Source of the DNA: JBOFCO01 sp051646105
Lineage (GTDB): Bacteria; Pseudomonadota; Alphaproteobacteria; Rhodobacterales; Rhodobacteraceae
Length of the DNA: 11,595 nucleotides
NCBI GenBank assembly: GCA_051646105.1
Contig: JBOFCO010000135.1
Location: forward strand, 1-11,595
Direction of reading: 5' to 3'
Translations under genes and position numbers: made by a program
Notes under the pieces: model-generated
Told to the model about the DNA's origin: nothing
The model's database searches: none
What the model saw: the letters and a program-made list of their open reading frames with translations, nothing else
Shown here: positions 1-5,866 of the stretch, in pieces
Numbering within the stretch: position 1 is the first letter of the stretch
Layout: the number at the start of each line of letters is the position of its first letter

Positions 1-1
1 G

Positions 2-229
2 GGCAACAGCTACGACATCACCGCTTCGATGATCGGGCGGAATATTCCGACAACGATCAGCTTCGGCGGCCTTTTCCAGGATGTGGAACAGATCGTCTTT
101 TCAACGAACGGCGATGTCAGGGTTGACGATATTGTGGCGGCCGCAAGCCCCGTTCCGCTGCCGGCCGCCGGATGGGCGCTGTTTGCGGGGATGGCAGGCC
201 TTGTCACCTTGCGCCGCAAGCGCGGCTGA
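2..229 (+). CDS. VPLPA-CTERM sorting-domain protein, C-terminal fragment (5' end outside window)
   Basis: The reading frame is open from the left edge to a TGA, so only the last 75 residues are present. The C-terminus has the three parts of a VPLPA/PEP-CTERM sorting signal: the motif PVPLPAAG, a hydrophobic segment (WALFAGMAGLVTL) and a basic end (RRKRG). In this family an exosortase is thought to cleave at the motif after export, leaving the protein on the cell surface or in the exopolysaccharide layer. The part before the signal, ending FSTNGDVRVDDI, matches the same part of the complete gene at 481-1035 (FSTVNGGNVRIDDL), so the two are tandem paralogues. The function of the mature domain is unknown. 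An in-frame ATG at position 29 is internal, because the paralogue alignment runs upstream of it. Sorting-signal identification is firm; the rest cannot be judged from a fragment. Confidence 0.85.
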   Translation, partial: GNSYDITASMIGRNIPTTISFGGLFQDVEQIVFSTNGDVRVDDIVAAASPVPLPAAGWALFAGMAGLVTLRRKRG

Positions 230-255
230 CACGGGCCTGGAGATCAGGGCAAAAG

Positions 256-275
256 AGCGGCTTTCGCGAGCCGCT
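256..275 (+). terminator. Hairpin after the first VPLPA-CTERM gene, possible terminator
   Basis: A perfect 7-bp stem AGCGGCT/AGCCGCT closes on a six-base loop TTCGCG, 27 bases after the stop codon at 229. No T-run follows, so it may be a weak terminator, a transcript-end stabilising hairpin, or an element for a terminating protein. Confidence 0.4.
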
Positions 276-378
276 AACATAGGTGATTCGGTTTCGATGT
301 TTCCCGGCTGCGCGCAATAGTTGTTGCCTGCAAGTATTTTCCTATGCGCCGAACCGGCGCCTCAATCACCGGTTTAGT

Positions 379-426
379 CATGTGGCAAAAATAAGGCCAT
401 ATGACAAAATACGTTGACCATGTGGC
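379..426. repeat. Three-arm repeat CATGTGGC / GCCATATG / CATGTGGC upstream of the second VPLPA-CTERM gene
   Basis: CATGTGGC occurs at 379-386 and exactly again at 419-426. Between them GCCATATG (396-403) is its inverted copy with one mismatch. The set lies 55 to 102 bases before the ATG at 481, where a promoter and operator would be expected. A TTGACC (414-419) could be a -35 element, but no good -10 follows at 16 to 18 bases. The 230-480 gap is otherwise unremarkable apart from the hairpin at 256-275. Confidence 0.35.
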
Positions 427-480
427 CGAACTGGTCCGAGAATGACTCAATTGCAAGGCATTTCTTAAAGGATCAGTTGC

Positions 481-1035
481 ATGAACCCGAAATACACAAC
501 CAAAACTCTGTTTGCTGCTGCCGTGCTGGCGGTTCTTCCTTTCGCCGCACCTGCAGCGACGGTCAACTTCGATGGTGCGCCTGCCGGTGTCGTCTCTCCG
601 CTGATCGTCGGGGATTTTGAGTTCACAACACCGCGCATCGTCAACGGCAACTGCGGCGTGGACAATCCCTGCCTTGCGCTGAATGACAACGAAACCACGA
701 TCATGACCCTGGTCAGCGGCGGGCTCTTCTCTCTGACCTCGATGTGGTTCCAGCTTCTGGGCAGGGGCACCGACAATACGCTGATCGTGACGGCAGACAC
801 TGGGGCGACAGCAACCTTCCCCGAAACCGACTATCCGCATAACAACGGGTTCACGATCGATTTCGCCGGTTTGTTCGACAATGTGACTTCCATCACCTTC
901 TCGACAGTCAATGGCGGTAACGTCCGGATCGACGATCTGGATGCGACGCCAGCGCCGGTTCCGGTCCCTGCAGCAATCTGGATGTTGCTTGCCGGTATGG
1001 GCGGCATCGCAGCGGTGCGCCGCAAGCGCGCCTGA
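481..1035 (+). CDS. Exported VPLPA-CTERM sorting-domain protein
   Basis: This 184-residue protein opens with a typical signal peptide: positive N-terminus (MNPKYTTK), hydrophobic core, and a likely cleavage site near APA at residues 23-25. The mature part is rich in beta-prone segments and in Asn, Thr and Asp, with two cysteines (58 and 64) close enough for a small disulfide loop. It ends in a sorting signal at about residues 158-184: PVPVPAA, a hydrophobic stretch (IWMLLAGMGGIAAV) and basic RRKRA. The motif reads VPVPA rather than VPLPA. Export by Sec and processing by an exosortase are expected from the family; the exosortase gene is not in this window. An AAAGGA at 467-472 sits 8 bases before the ATG and supports this start. 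The last 60 residues match the fragment at 2-229, showing duplication. The substrate or partner is not known. Confidence 0.88.
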   Translation: MNPKYTTKTLFAAAVLAVLPFAAPAATVNFDGAPAGVVSPLIVGDFEFTTPRIVNGNCGVDNPCLALNDNETTIMTLVSGGLFSLTSMWFQLLGRGTDNTLIVTADTGATATFPETDYPHNNGFTIDFAGLFDNVTSITFSTVNGGNVRIDDLDATPAPVPVPAAIWMLLAGMGGIAAVRRKRA

Positions 1036-1060
1036 TCGTCAGGCATATTCGAACAGCAAG

Positions 1061-1093
1061 GGCGGTACCGCTAGGGTGCCGCCTTTGTTTTTT
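1061..1093 (+). terminator. Rho-independent terminator of the VPLPA-CTERM gene
   Basis: A 9-bp stem GGCGGTACC/GGTGCCGCC (one G-U pair) with loop GCTAG is followed by TTTGTTTTTT. It starts 26 bases after the stop codon and faces the minus-strand terminator at 1107-1140. Confidence 0.92.
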
Positions 1094-1106
1094 GCGCGAT
1101 GACCGG

Positions 1107-1140
1107 AAAAATAAAGCCCCGCACCTTTCGGCACAGGGCT
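1107..1140 (-). terminator. Rho-independent terminator of rpmI-rplT
   Basis: On the minus strand an 11-bp stem (plus-strand positions 1130-1140 and 1115-1125, with G-U pairs) closes on a GAAA tetraloop and is followed by TTATTTTT. It lies 25 bases past the rplT stop codon. Confidence 0.92.
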
Positions 1141-1165
1141 AAATCAGGAAGCCGATCTGACGGCT

Positions 1166-1531
1166 TCAGGCGGCCAGCGCGGCCTTTGCCTTGGCAGCAA
1201 TGGCGTTGAACGCCTCCGGTTCATGCACGGCCAGATCGGCCAGAACCTTGCGGTCGACCTCGATCCCCGATTTGGTCAGGCCGTTGATGAAGGCGGAGTA
1301 GGTAAATGCCTCATCGAACGCGCGCACGGCGGCGTTGATGCGCTGGATCCACAGCGCGCGGAAGCTGCGCTTGCGGGCCTTGCGGTCGCGGGTGGCGTAT
1401 TGGTTCGCCTTGTCCACAGCCTGTGTGGCGGTGCGGAAGTTTGTGCTGCGGGCGGCATAATAGCCTTTGGCAGCCTTGATCACCTTGCGGTGACGGGCGT
1501 GCGTTACGACGCCGGATTTGACGCGGGACAT
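1166..1531 (-). CDS. rplT: 50S ribosomal protein L20
   Basis: The 121-residue product is a plain L20: it begins MSRVKSGVVTHARHRKVIK, has the basic helix with KGYYAARS and the segments RDRKARKRSFRALWIQRINAA and YSAFINGL, and ends in the usual Ala-rich tail. L20 binds 23S rRNA and is needed early in assembly of the large subunit. In many bacteria it also represses its own operon by binding the mRNA. The ATG is preceded by AAGGAG with an eight-base spacer, and this Shine-Dalgarno overlaps the stop codon of rpmI. The gap between the two genes is only 12 bases, so they are co-transcribed and probably translationally coupled. A strong terminator follows at once. Length and sequence are normal for the family. 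Confidence 0.98.
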   Translation of the reverse strand: MSRVKSGVVTHARHRKVIKAAKGYYAARSTNFRTATQAVDKANQYATRDRKARKRSFRALWIQRINAAVRAFDEAFTYSAFINGLTKSGIEVDRKVLADLAVHEPEAFNAIAAKAKAALAA

Positions 1532-1543
1532 CTGCTGCTCTCC

Positions 1544-1744
1544 TTACCGGTCGTAGGGCATGTATTTCTTGACGATCTTCGCATCCGACGCGTTCAGGAT
1601 CATCGTCCCGGTCACATCGCGGATGAATTTCGTCGAGCGTTTGATCATGCCATGGCGTTTGCCGGCGGGGCCGGCCTTTACCTTGCCGGTTGCGGTGAAG
1701 CTGAAGCGCTTCTTGGCCGCAGACTTGGTCTTCATCTTGGGCAT
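1544..1744 (-). CDS. rpmI: 50S ribosomal protein L35
   Basis: The 66-residue product starts MPKMKTKSAAKKRF, ends KIVKKYMPYDR and is recognisable throughout as L35, a small basic large-subunit protein. Two ATG codons lie six bases apart (first bases 1750 and 1744). The Shine-Dalgarno AGGAG directly abuts the first, leaving no spacer, and is six bases from the second; I therefore choose 1744, which also gives the usual MPKMKTK start. rplT follows after 12 bases. infC, which often precedes rpmI in other bacteria, is absent here; the upstream gene is a small membrane-protein gene after pyk. A good promoter candidate lies at 1820-1848. Confidence 0.97.
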   Translation of the reverse strand: MPKMKTKSAAKKRFSFTATGKVKAGPAGKRHGMIKRSTKFIRDVTGTMILNASDAKIVKKYMPYDR

Positions 1745-1819
1745 TTCCATCTCCTCTTTCGAGTGGTTAACACACGACTCGGCATGCCACCTTGGCCGGA
1801 CGTGCGGTCAGAGACGCGC

Positions 1820-1848
1820 TTCATAAGGGGGTGACGCCGTTTTCGCAA
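1820..1848 (-). promoter_or_regulatory. rpmI: Candidate sigma-70-type promoter for rpmI-rplT
   Basis: On the minus strand TTGCGA (1843-1848) and TATGAA (1820-1825) are separated by exactly 17 bases. Transcription would start near 1813 and give a leader of about 70 bases. Just before the rpmI Shine-Dalgarno the leader can form a short CGAGT/ACTCG stem, which might play a part in ribosomal-protein feedback; that role is only inferred. Confidence 0.5.
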
Positions 1849-1855
1849 GCCCCGG

Positions 1856-1877
1856 GAAACAGGTCTTGGGCTGTTTC
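1856..1877 (-). terminator. Weak hairpin at the end of the small membrane-protein gene
   Basis: On the minus strand GAAACAG and CTGTTTC (7 bp, loop of 8) overlap the stop codon at 1876-1878. There is no T-run after it, so it may only slow the polymerase before the rpmI promoter. Confidence 0.25.
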
Positions 1878-2100
1878 AGTGCGCAAAGCGCGCAACGACG
1901 CGCGAAAATGCCTCTGGCACCTCACCCAGGCTGTATCCGCTGGGTTTCGACTGGATCGCAAACAGGATCAACCCGCTTGCGATCATCACCATGATCGCCG
2001 CAGTGCGCGGCGGTCGACCCGCCGAAAAAGCCCCGATGAGCGAGGGGAAGGCCAATCCCCCGATGCAGAGGCCGATAACAAGATAAAGGTCGCTGTCCAT
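1876..2100 (-). CDS. Small inner-membrane protein of unknown function
   Basis: This 74-residue product has two hydrophobic segments, about residues 5-25 (YLVIGLCIGGLAFPSLIGAF) and 33-51 (TAAIMVMIASGLILFAIQ), separated by a short basic turn (GRPPR). A C-terminal stretch, GYSLGEVPEAFSRVVARF, looks like an amphipathic helix lying on the membrane. The shape is that of a two-helix hairpin protein with no catalytic motif; I do not recognise a named family. It follows pyk on the same strand after 53 bases, so it is probably read from the pyk transcript. The Shine-Dalgarno before the ATG is poor (GATTC at best), suggesting low translation or coupling to pyk. The downstream rpmI-rplT pair has its own promoter candidate. 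Translation is likely from the clean topology and composition, but not proven. Confidence 0.7.
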   Translation of the reverse strand: MDSDLYLVIGLCIGGLAFPSLIGAFSAGRPPRTAAIMVMIASGLILFAIQSKPSGYSLGEVPEAFSRVVARFAH

Positions 2101-2137
2101 GTCGAATCGCGATTTGAACCAGTGCTATCGGCCTATA

Positions 2138-2152
2138 GCCTTGAATTAAGGC
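2138..2152 (-). other. Small hairpin between pyk and the small membrane-protein gene
   Basis: GCCTT and AAGGC form a 5-bp stem around an AATTC loop just after the pyk stop codon. There is no T-run. It might reduce read-through or protect the pyk mRNA end, but it is short enough to be chance. Confidence 0.2.
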
Positions 2153-2153
2153 A

Positions 2154-3599
2154 TTATTCGGAATCGGCCCCGAAAATCTGCCGCTCGTCACACGGCGCGA
2201 CACGCAGGATGTTGGTGCTGCCCGGCGTGTTGAAGGGCACACCGGCCGTAACAACGATCTGGTCCTTCTCGGTCGCAAAGCCATATTTCCGCGCCGCCCT
2301 GGCAGCGTTGACCACAGCCATCTTGAAGCGGTCGACCGGCTCTGTCAGTACACAGTGGGTGCCCCAGATCAGGCTCTGGCGGCGCGCCGTTTCCACAACC
2401 GCAGTCAGCGCGATGATCGGCACCCGCGGCCGTTCGCGCGCCACAAGATTGGATGTGGTCCCCGACTGGCTGTAGCAGCAGATCGCCTTGATGTTGGTCG
2501 TTTCCGCAATCTCCCGGGCGGCGGCCACGATACCGTCCGCAACGGATGTCCGCACCGCCTTGCGAGAGGATTCGATCACTTCACGATAAGTCGGGTCGTT
2601 TTCAACGGACCGCGCCACATTGTCCATCGTGCGGACGGCTTCGATCGGATACTGCCCGGCAGCACTTTCCGCCGACAGCATGATCGCATCTGTCCCCTCG
2701 TAAATGGCGGTCGCCACATCCGAAACCTCTGCCCGCGTCGGCATCGGGCTTTCGATCATCGATTCCAGCATCTGCGTTGCCACGATCACCGGCTTGGCCG
2801 CAGCCCTGCACATGCGTACCAAGCGTTTCTGGATCGGCGGCACGGAATGCACCGGCAGTTCCACGCCAAGATCGCCGCGTGCCACCATCACCCCGTCGGA
2901 CACGGCAAGGATTTTCTCGAATGCTTTTACGGCGGAGGGTTTCTCGATCTTGGACAGGATCGCGGCGCGGCCACGGGCCAGGCTGCGCGCATCTTCCACA
3001 TCCTCCGGGCGCTGCACGAAAGACAGTGCCAGCCAGTCCACCCCCAGTTCGCAGGCGAATTCCAGATCCTTGCGGTCCTTTTCGGACAGCGCAGCCAGCG
3101 GAAGGACGACATCGGGCACGTTCACGCCCTTGCGGTTTGAGATGGTTCCACCAACCACAACGGTACAGTCAGCAAAATCTGGTCCGCAGGTATCGACCTT
3201 CAGGCGGATTTTCCCGTCATTGACCAACAGCATGGCGCCGGGCACCAGCGCCTCAAAGATTTCCTTGTGAGGAAGCTGCACACGCTTGGCGTCACCTGGC
3301 GCGGGATCAAGATCAAGCCGGAACTTGTCACCGTCCCCAAGGTCATAAGCACTCTCGGCAAAAACACCGACCCGCAGCTTTGGCCCCTGAAGATCGGCAA
3401 GAATGCCAATCGGGCGCTCCAGCTCTGCCTCGATCTCTCGGATGATGGTATGACGCGCACGGATGTCGTCATGGGTGCCGTGGCTCATGTTCAGGCGAAA
3501 CACATCGGCTCCGGCCTCGAACAGGGCGCGGATCATTTCCTTTGTGCTGGATGCCGGCCCTAGCGTGGCCACGATCTTGACGTTGCGGTGGCGGCGCAT
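2154..3599 (-). CDS. pyk: Pyruvate kinase
   Basis: The enzyme makes pyruvate and ATP from phosphoenolpyruvate and ADP, the last step of lower glycolysis. The 481-residue protein has the N-terminal barrel start KIVATLGPASS, nucleotide-side motif RLNMSHG (35-41), the inserted B domain, and the active-site block SKIEK (216-220) with the expected catalytic Lys217 and metal ligand Glu219. MVARGDLGVELP (238-249) supplies Asp243. ATQMLESM and PTRAEVSDVATA follow, then the C-terminal domain with SQSGTTS and TAGVPFNTPGSTN. The longer open frame starts at 3674, but GGGAGGAT lies five bases before the ATG at 3599 and MRRHRNVKIVATLGPASS is a normal start, so I use 3599. A small membrane-protein gene follows. 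All catalytic residues I could check are present. Confidence 0.98.
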   Translation of the reverse strand: MRRHRNVKIVATLGPASSTKEMIRALFEAGADVFRLNMSHGTHDDIRARHTIIREIEAELERPIGILADLQGPKLRVGVFAESAYDLGDGDKFRLDLDPAPGDAKRVQLPHKEIFEALVPGAMLLVNDGKIRLKVDTCGPDFADCTVVVGGTISNRKGVNVPDVVLPLAALSEKDRKDLEFACELGVDWLALSFVQRPEDVEDARSLARGRAAILSKIEKPSAVKAFEKILAVSDGVMVARGDLGVELPVHSVPPIQKRLVRMCRAAAKPVIVATQMLESMIESPMPTRAEVSDVATAIYEGTDAIMLSAESAAGQYPIEAVRTMDNVARSVENDPTYREVIESSRKAVRTSVADGIVAAAREIAETTNIKAICCYSQSGTTSNLVARERPRVPIIALTAVVETARRQSLIWGTHCVLTEPVDRFKMAVVNAARAARKYGFATEKDQIVVTAGVPFNTPGSTNILRVAPCDERQIFGADSE

Positions 3600-3645
3600 C
3601 AGCCATCCTCCCTCTTGAATGCTTCGTTCGTGGTGGGCCGCCTGC

Positions 3646-3674
3646 GTTATGGCGGAAAGAACGCCATGCCGCAA
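3646..3674 (-). promoter_or_regulatory. pyk: Candidate promoter for pyk
   Basis: On the minus strand TTGCGG (3669-3674) and CATAAC (3646-3651) are 17 bases apart, placing the start of transcription about 40 bases before the pyk ATG. It lies in the 190-base divergent gap between pyk and the amidohydrolase gene. For the plus-strand gene I saw only TGGACG (3735-3740) without a convincing -10. Confidence 0.4.
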
Positions 3675-3789
3675 CGGCCAGAGTAAGGGGATACAGCGTA
3701 AATTAACTTCGGAATGGGCCTGCTGCCCGAAAAGTGGACGAACCCTCTATTTCGCCCTAATCCTTACCGGAGACGACGCGAGGTAGACG

Positions 3790-4521
3790 GTGGCATTCGA
3801 AACCTGTGGCGAAGATCGGCGCGCGCGGTGGCTTGTAACCTGCGATCACGCCTCAAACACCGTGCCTGACTGGGTTTGCGGCGGTGATCTGGGCATCGCC
3901 CCGACAGATATGGCGCGCCATATCGCCTATGATGTCGGTGCAGCGGGGGTGACACGTGAACTCGCAAGGTTGCTCGACGCCCCCGCAATCCTGTCGGGCT
4001 TTTCCCGGCTGGTGATCGACCCGAACCGCGGAGAGGACGATCCCACACTTATCATGCGGCTTTACGATGGCACGATCATCCCTGCGAACCGCAACCTCAC
4101 ATCCGATGAACGCGAGGCCCGGCTGGCACGTCTTTACCGCCCCTATCACGCTGCGCTCGCCGCTCTCGCCGCGCGGAACTCCGACACGGTGATCTGCGCC
4201 ATCCATTCCTTTACCCCCTGCCTTCGCGGTCGTGCCCTGCGGCCCTGGCATGTGGGGGTGCTGTATGCAGGTGACGACAGGCTGGCACGTCCGCTGCTGA
4301 CCCGCCTTCGGGCTGAACGCGACCTTTGCATCGGTGACAACCAGCCCTATGCCGGGCATCTTCCGGGCGATGCCATTGACCGGCACGCGCTGGCCAGTGG
4401 CCGGCCCAACGTGCTGATCGAGCTCCGCAACGACCTGATCGCCACGCACGAAACACAGGCGCAGTGGGCCGCCCGCCTGGCGCCGATCCTGGCCGCCGCA
4501 CTGGCCGATGCCGCATTGTAG
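3790..4521 (+). CDS. N-formylglutamate amidohydrolase family protein
   Basis: Family members hydrolyse N-formyl-L-glutamate, or related N-acyl amino acids, to formate and glutamate. The 243-residue product carries the family landmarks in order: TCDHASN (17-23), RHIAYDVG (43-50), SRLVIDPNR (72-80), a central IHSFTP (138-143), GDNQPYAG (182-189) and IELRNDL (210-216). The His and Asp residues in the first, second and fourth motifs are those expected around the metal site. The start is GTG, preceded by GAGG at a seven-base spacing. There is no signal peptide, so it should be cytoplasmic. The histidine-utilisation genes (hutH, hutU, hutI) are not beside it; instead a DUF1244 gene follows after nine bases and pyk diverges upstream. 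The true substrate may therefore not be N-formylglutamate. Family assignment is strong, substrate uncertain. Confidence 0.88.
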   Translation: MAFETCGEDRRARWLVTCDHASNTVPDWVCGGDLGIAPTDMARHIAYDVGAAGVTRELARLLDAPAILSGFSRLVIDPNRGEDDPTLIMRLYDGTIIPANRNLTSDEREARLARLYRPYHAALAALAARNSDTVICAIHSFTPCLRGRALRPWHVGVLYAGDDRLARPLLTRLRAERDLCIGDNQPYAGHLPGDAIDRHALASGRPNVLIELRNDLIATHETQAQWAARLAPILAAALADAAL

Positions 4522-4530
4522 GAGGACATT

Positions 4531-4845
4531 ATGGACGACAGAACCCGCATCGAACTGGAAGCCGCAGCCTTTCGCGCGCTGCGCGAGCACCTGATCGAAA
4601 AGCGTCCCGATGTGCAGAACATCGACCTGATGAACCTCGGCGGTTTCTGCCGCAACTGCCTGTCACGCTGGTATCAGGAAGCGGCAAATGAACGCGGCAT
4701 CGACATGACAAAGGATGAGGCGCGCGAAATCTTTTACGGCATGCCTTATGGCGACTGGGTGGCCGGGAACCAGACCGAGGCCGACGCAGGAAAGCAGGCC
4801 GCCTTTCGAAAGGCCTTTGCCGAAAATGTGGGTAAAAAGGACTGA
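4531..4845 (+). CDS. DUF1244 family protein
   Basis: This 104-residue cytoplasmic protein matches the DUF1244 family as I know it. The diagnostic segments are MNLGGFCRNCLSRWYQEAA (34-52), with the paired cysteines Cys40 and Cys43, and the later block EIFYGMPYGDWV (66-77). The spaced Cys pair could bind a metal or form a disulfide, but I know of no established biochemical role. The ATG follows an excellent GGAGGA Shine-Dalgarno six bases away, and the gene begins nine bases after the stop codon of the amidohydrolase gene, so the two are one operon and probably translationally coupled. A hairpin terminator follows at 4881. The N-terminal 30 residues and the C-terminal tail are helical and charged. 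Family call is firm, function unknown. Confidence 0.9.
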   Translation: MDDRTRIELEAAAFRALREHLIEKRPDVQNIDLMNLGGFCRNCLSRWYQEAANERGIDMTKDEAREIFYGMPYGDWVAGNQTEADAGKQAAFRKAFAENVGKKD

Positions 4846-4880
4846 TCTTTCGGTCTGGCCGAAATATCCTCGGGGGATCC

Positions 4881-4904
4881 AAAGGGGGCAGAAAGCCCCC
4901 TTTT
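4881..4904. terminator. Bidirectional terminator between the convergent DUF1244 and dat genes
   Basis: A 9-bp perfect stem AAAGGGGGC/GCCCCCTTT with a five-base loop is followed by T residues on the plus strand, and the reverse strand reads a TTT at the same place. It lies 35 bases after the DUF1244 stop codon and 11 bases past the end of the minus-strand aminotransferase gene, so it can serve both. Confidence 0.87.
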
Positions 4905-4914
4905 CCCTACCTGC

Positions 4915-5778
4915 TCAGATTGCAGCCTTGCGCATCTCGTCCAGATAGATTTCCCGCAGACGCGCCGCCACCGGGCCGGGTTTGCCGCCGCCCAGCGCCG
5001 CGCCGTCGATCTCTACCACCGGCATGACGAAGGTCGAGGCAGAGGTGATGAAGGCCTCATCAGCCGCCTGCGCCTCGGCAAGGGTGAAAGGGCGTTCCTC
5101 GACCGTCATCTGTGCCTCCCGCGCCAGGCGCAGCACGGCCGCACGGGTGATACCGTGCAGGATTTCGCTGCCAAGCTGACGGGTGACGATGGTGTTGCCC
5201 TTGACGATGTAGGCGTTGTTCGAGGTGCCTTCGGTCACCAATCCATCCTCGACCATCCAGGCATCGTCGCAGCCTGCCTTCTTGGCCATCATCTTGCCCA
5301 TCGACGGGTAAAGCAGTTGCACGGTCTTGATGTCGCGCCGCCCCCAGCGAATGTCGGGGATGGAAATTACCTTCATGCCCTGCTTTGCCAGCGGGCTGTC
5401 TGCCATACCCGGCTTGGACTGCGTGAACAGCACGATGGTCGAACGCACCTTCCCCGCATCGGGAAAGGCGAAATCACGGTCTTCGGGCGCGCCGCGCGTG
5501 ATCTGCAGATAGATCATCCCGTCAACCAGTTCATTACGCGCAACCAGTTCGCGGTGGATCGACAGAAGCTCCTCCATCGTCACAGGGCAGGCCATATCCA
5601 GTTCCGCCAGTGACCGTTCCAGACGCTTTGCATGACCGGCAAAGTCGATCAGCTTGCCATCCAGAACGCTCGTCACCTCATAGACACCGTCCGCCATCAG
5701 GAAGCCCCGGTCAAAGATCGAAATCTTCGCCTCGGTTTCGGGCAGGTAGTCTCCGTTCACATGGACGATGCGGGTCAT
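4915..5778 (-). CDS. dat: D-amino acid aminotransferase (class IV, PLP-dependent)
   Basis: Class IV fold enzyme, 287 residues; D-amino acid aminotransferases move the amino group between D-alanine and 2-oxoglutarate, giving D-glutamate and pyruvate. Family marks: DRGFLMADGVYEV (23-35), the PLP lysine in RRDIKTVQLL (Lys151), VTEGTSNN with the cofactor-contacting Glu183, LHGITR (207-212), and the C-terminal ITSASTFVMPV. The order of motifs matches the Bacillus D-amino acid aminotransferase closely. One difference is in the loop that holds the substrate alpha-carboxylate: Bacillus has Arg-x-His there, whereas this protein has Arg101-Asp-Phe103. A branched-chain or 4-amino-4-deoxychorismate enzyme fits less well. 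GAGGA lies seven bases before the ATG. The gene follows the metallophosphoesterase gene by 88 bases on the same strand, with no terminator between, so it is likely the last gene of the dgcA unit. Confidence 0.88.
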   Translation of the reverse strand: MTRIVHVNGDYLPETEAKISIFDRGFLMADGVYEVTSVLDGKLIDFAGHAKRLERSLAELDMACPVTMEELLSIHRELVARNELVDGMIYLQITRGAPEDRDFAFPDAGKVRSTIVLFTQSKPGMADSPLAKQGMKVISIPDIRWGRRDIKTVQLLYPSMGKMMAKKAGCDDAWMVEDGLVTEGTSNNAYIVKGNTIVTRQLGSEILHGITRAAVLRLAREAQMTVEERPFTLAEAQAADEAFITSASTFVMPVVEIDGAALGGGKPGPVAARLREIYLDEMRKAAI

Positions 5779-5866
5779 TGCGGGTTCCTCGGGCGATGCA
5801 GGCGAATGATGCGGGTTCTGCCGCTTTTTCGCGCTGACGGGGCGAAGGTCAAGGGCAAAGGCGACT

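Noticed and set aside
1223..1834. 203-residue plus-strand open frame across rplT, rpmI and the leader
   Set aside because: It is antisense to two ribosomal protein genes and has no features of its own.
2355..3140. 261-residue open frame on the plus strand inside pyk
   Set aside because: It is antisense to a fully conserved pyruvate kinase, rich in Arg, His and Gly as expected for a shadow frame in GC-rich DNA, with no family likeness.
3853..4590. 245-residue minus-strand open frame opposite the amidohydrolase gene
   Set aside because: The family motifs and the Shine-Dalgarno support the plus strand; the minus frame runs through the operon junction and shows no domain.
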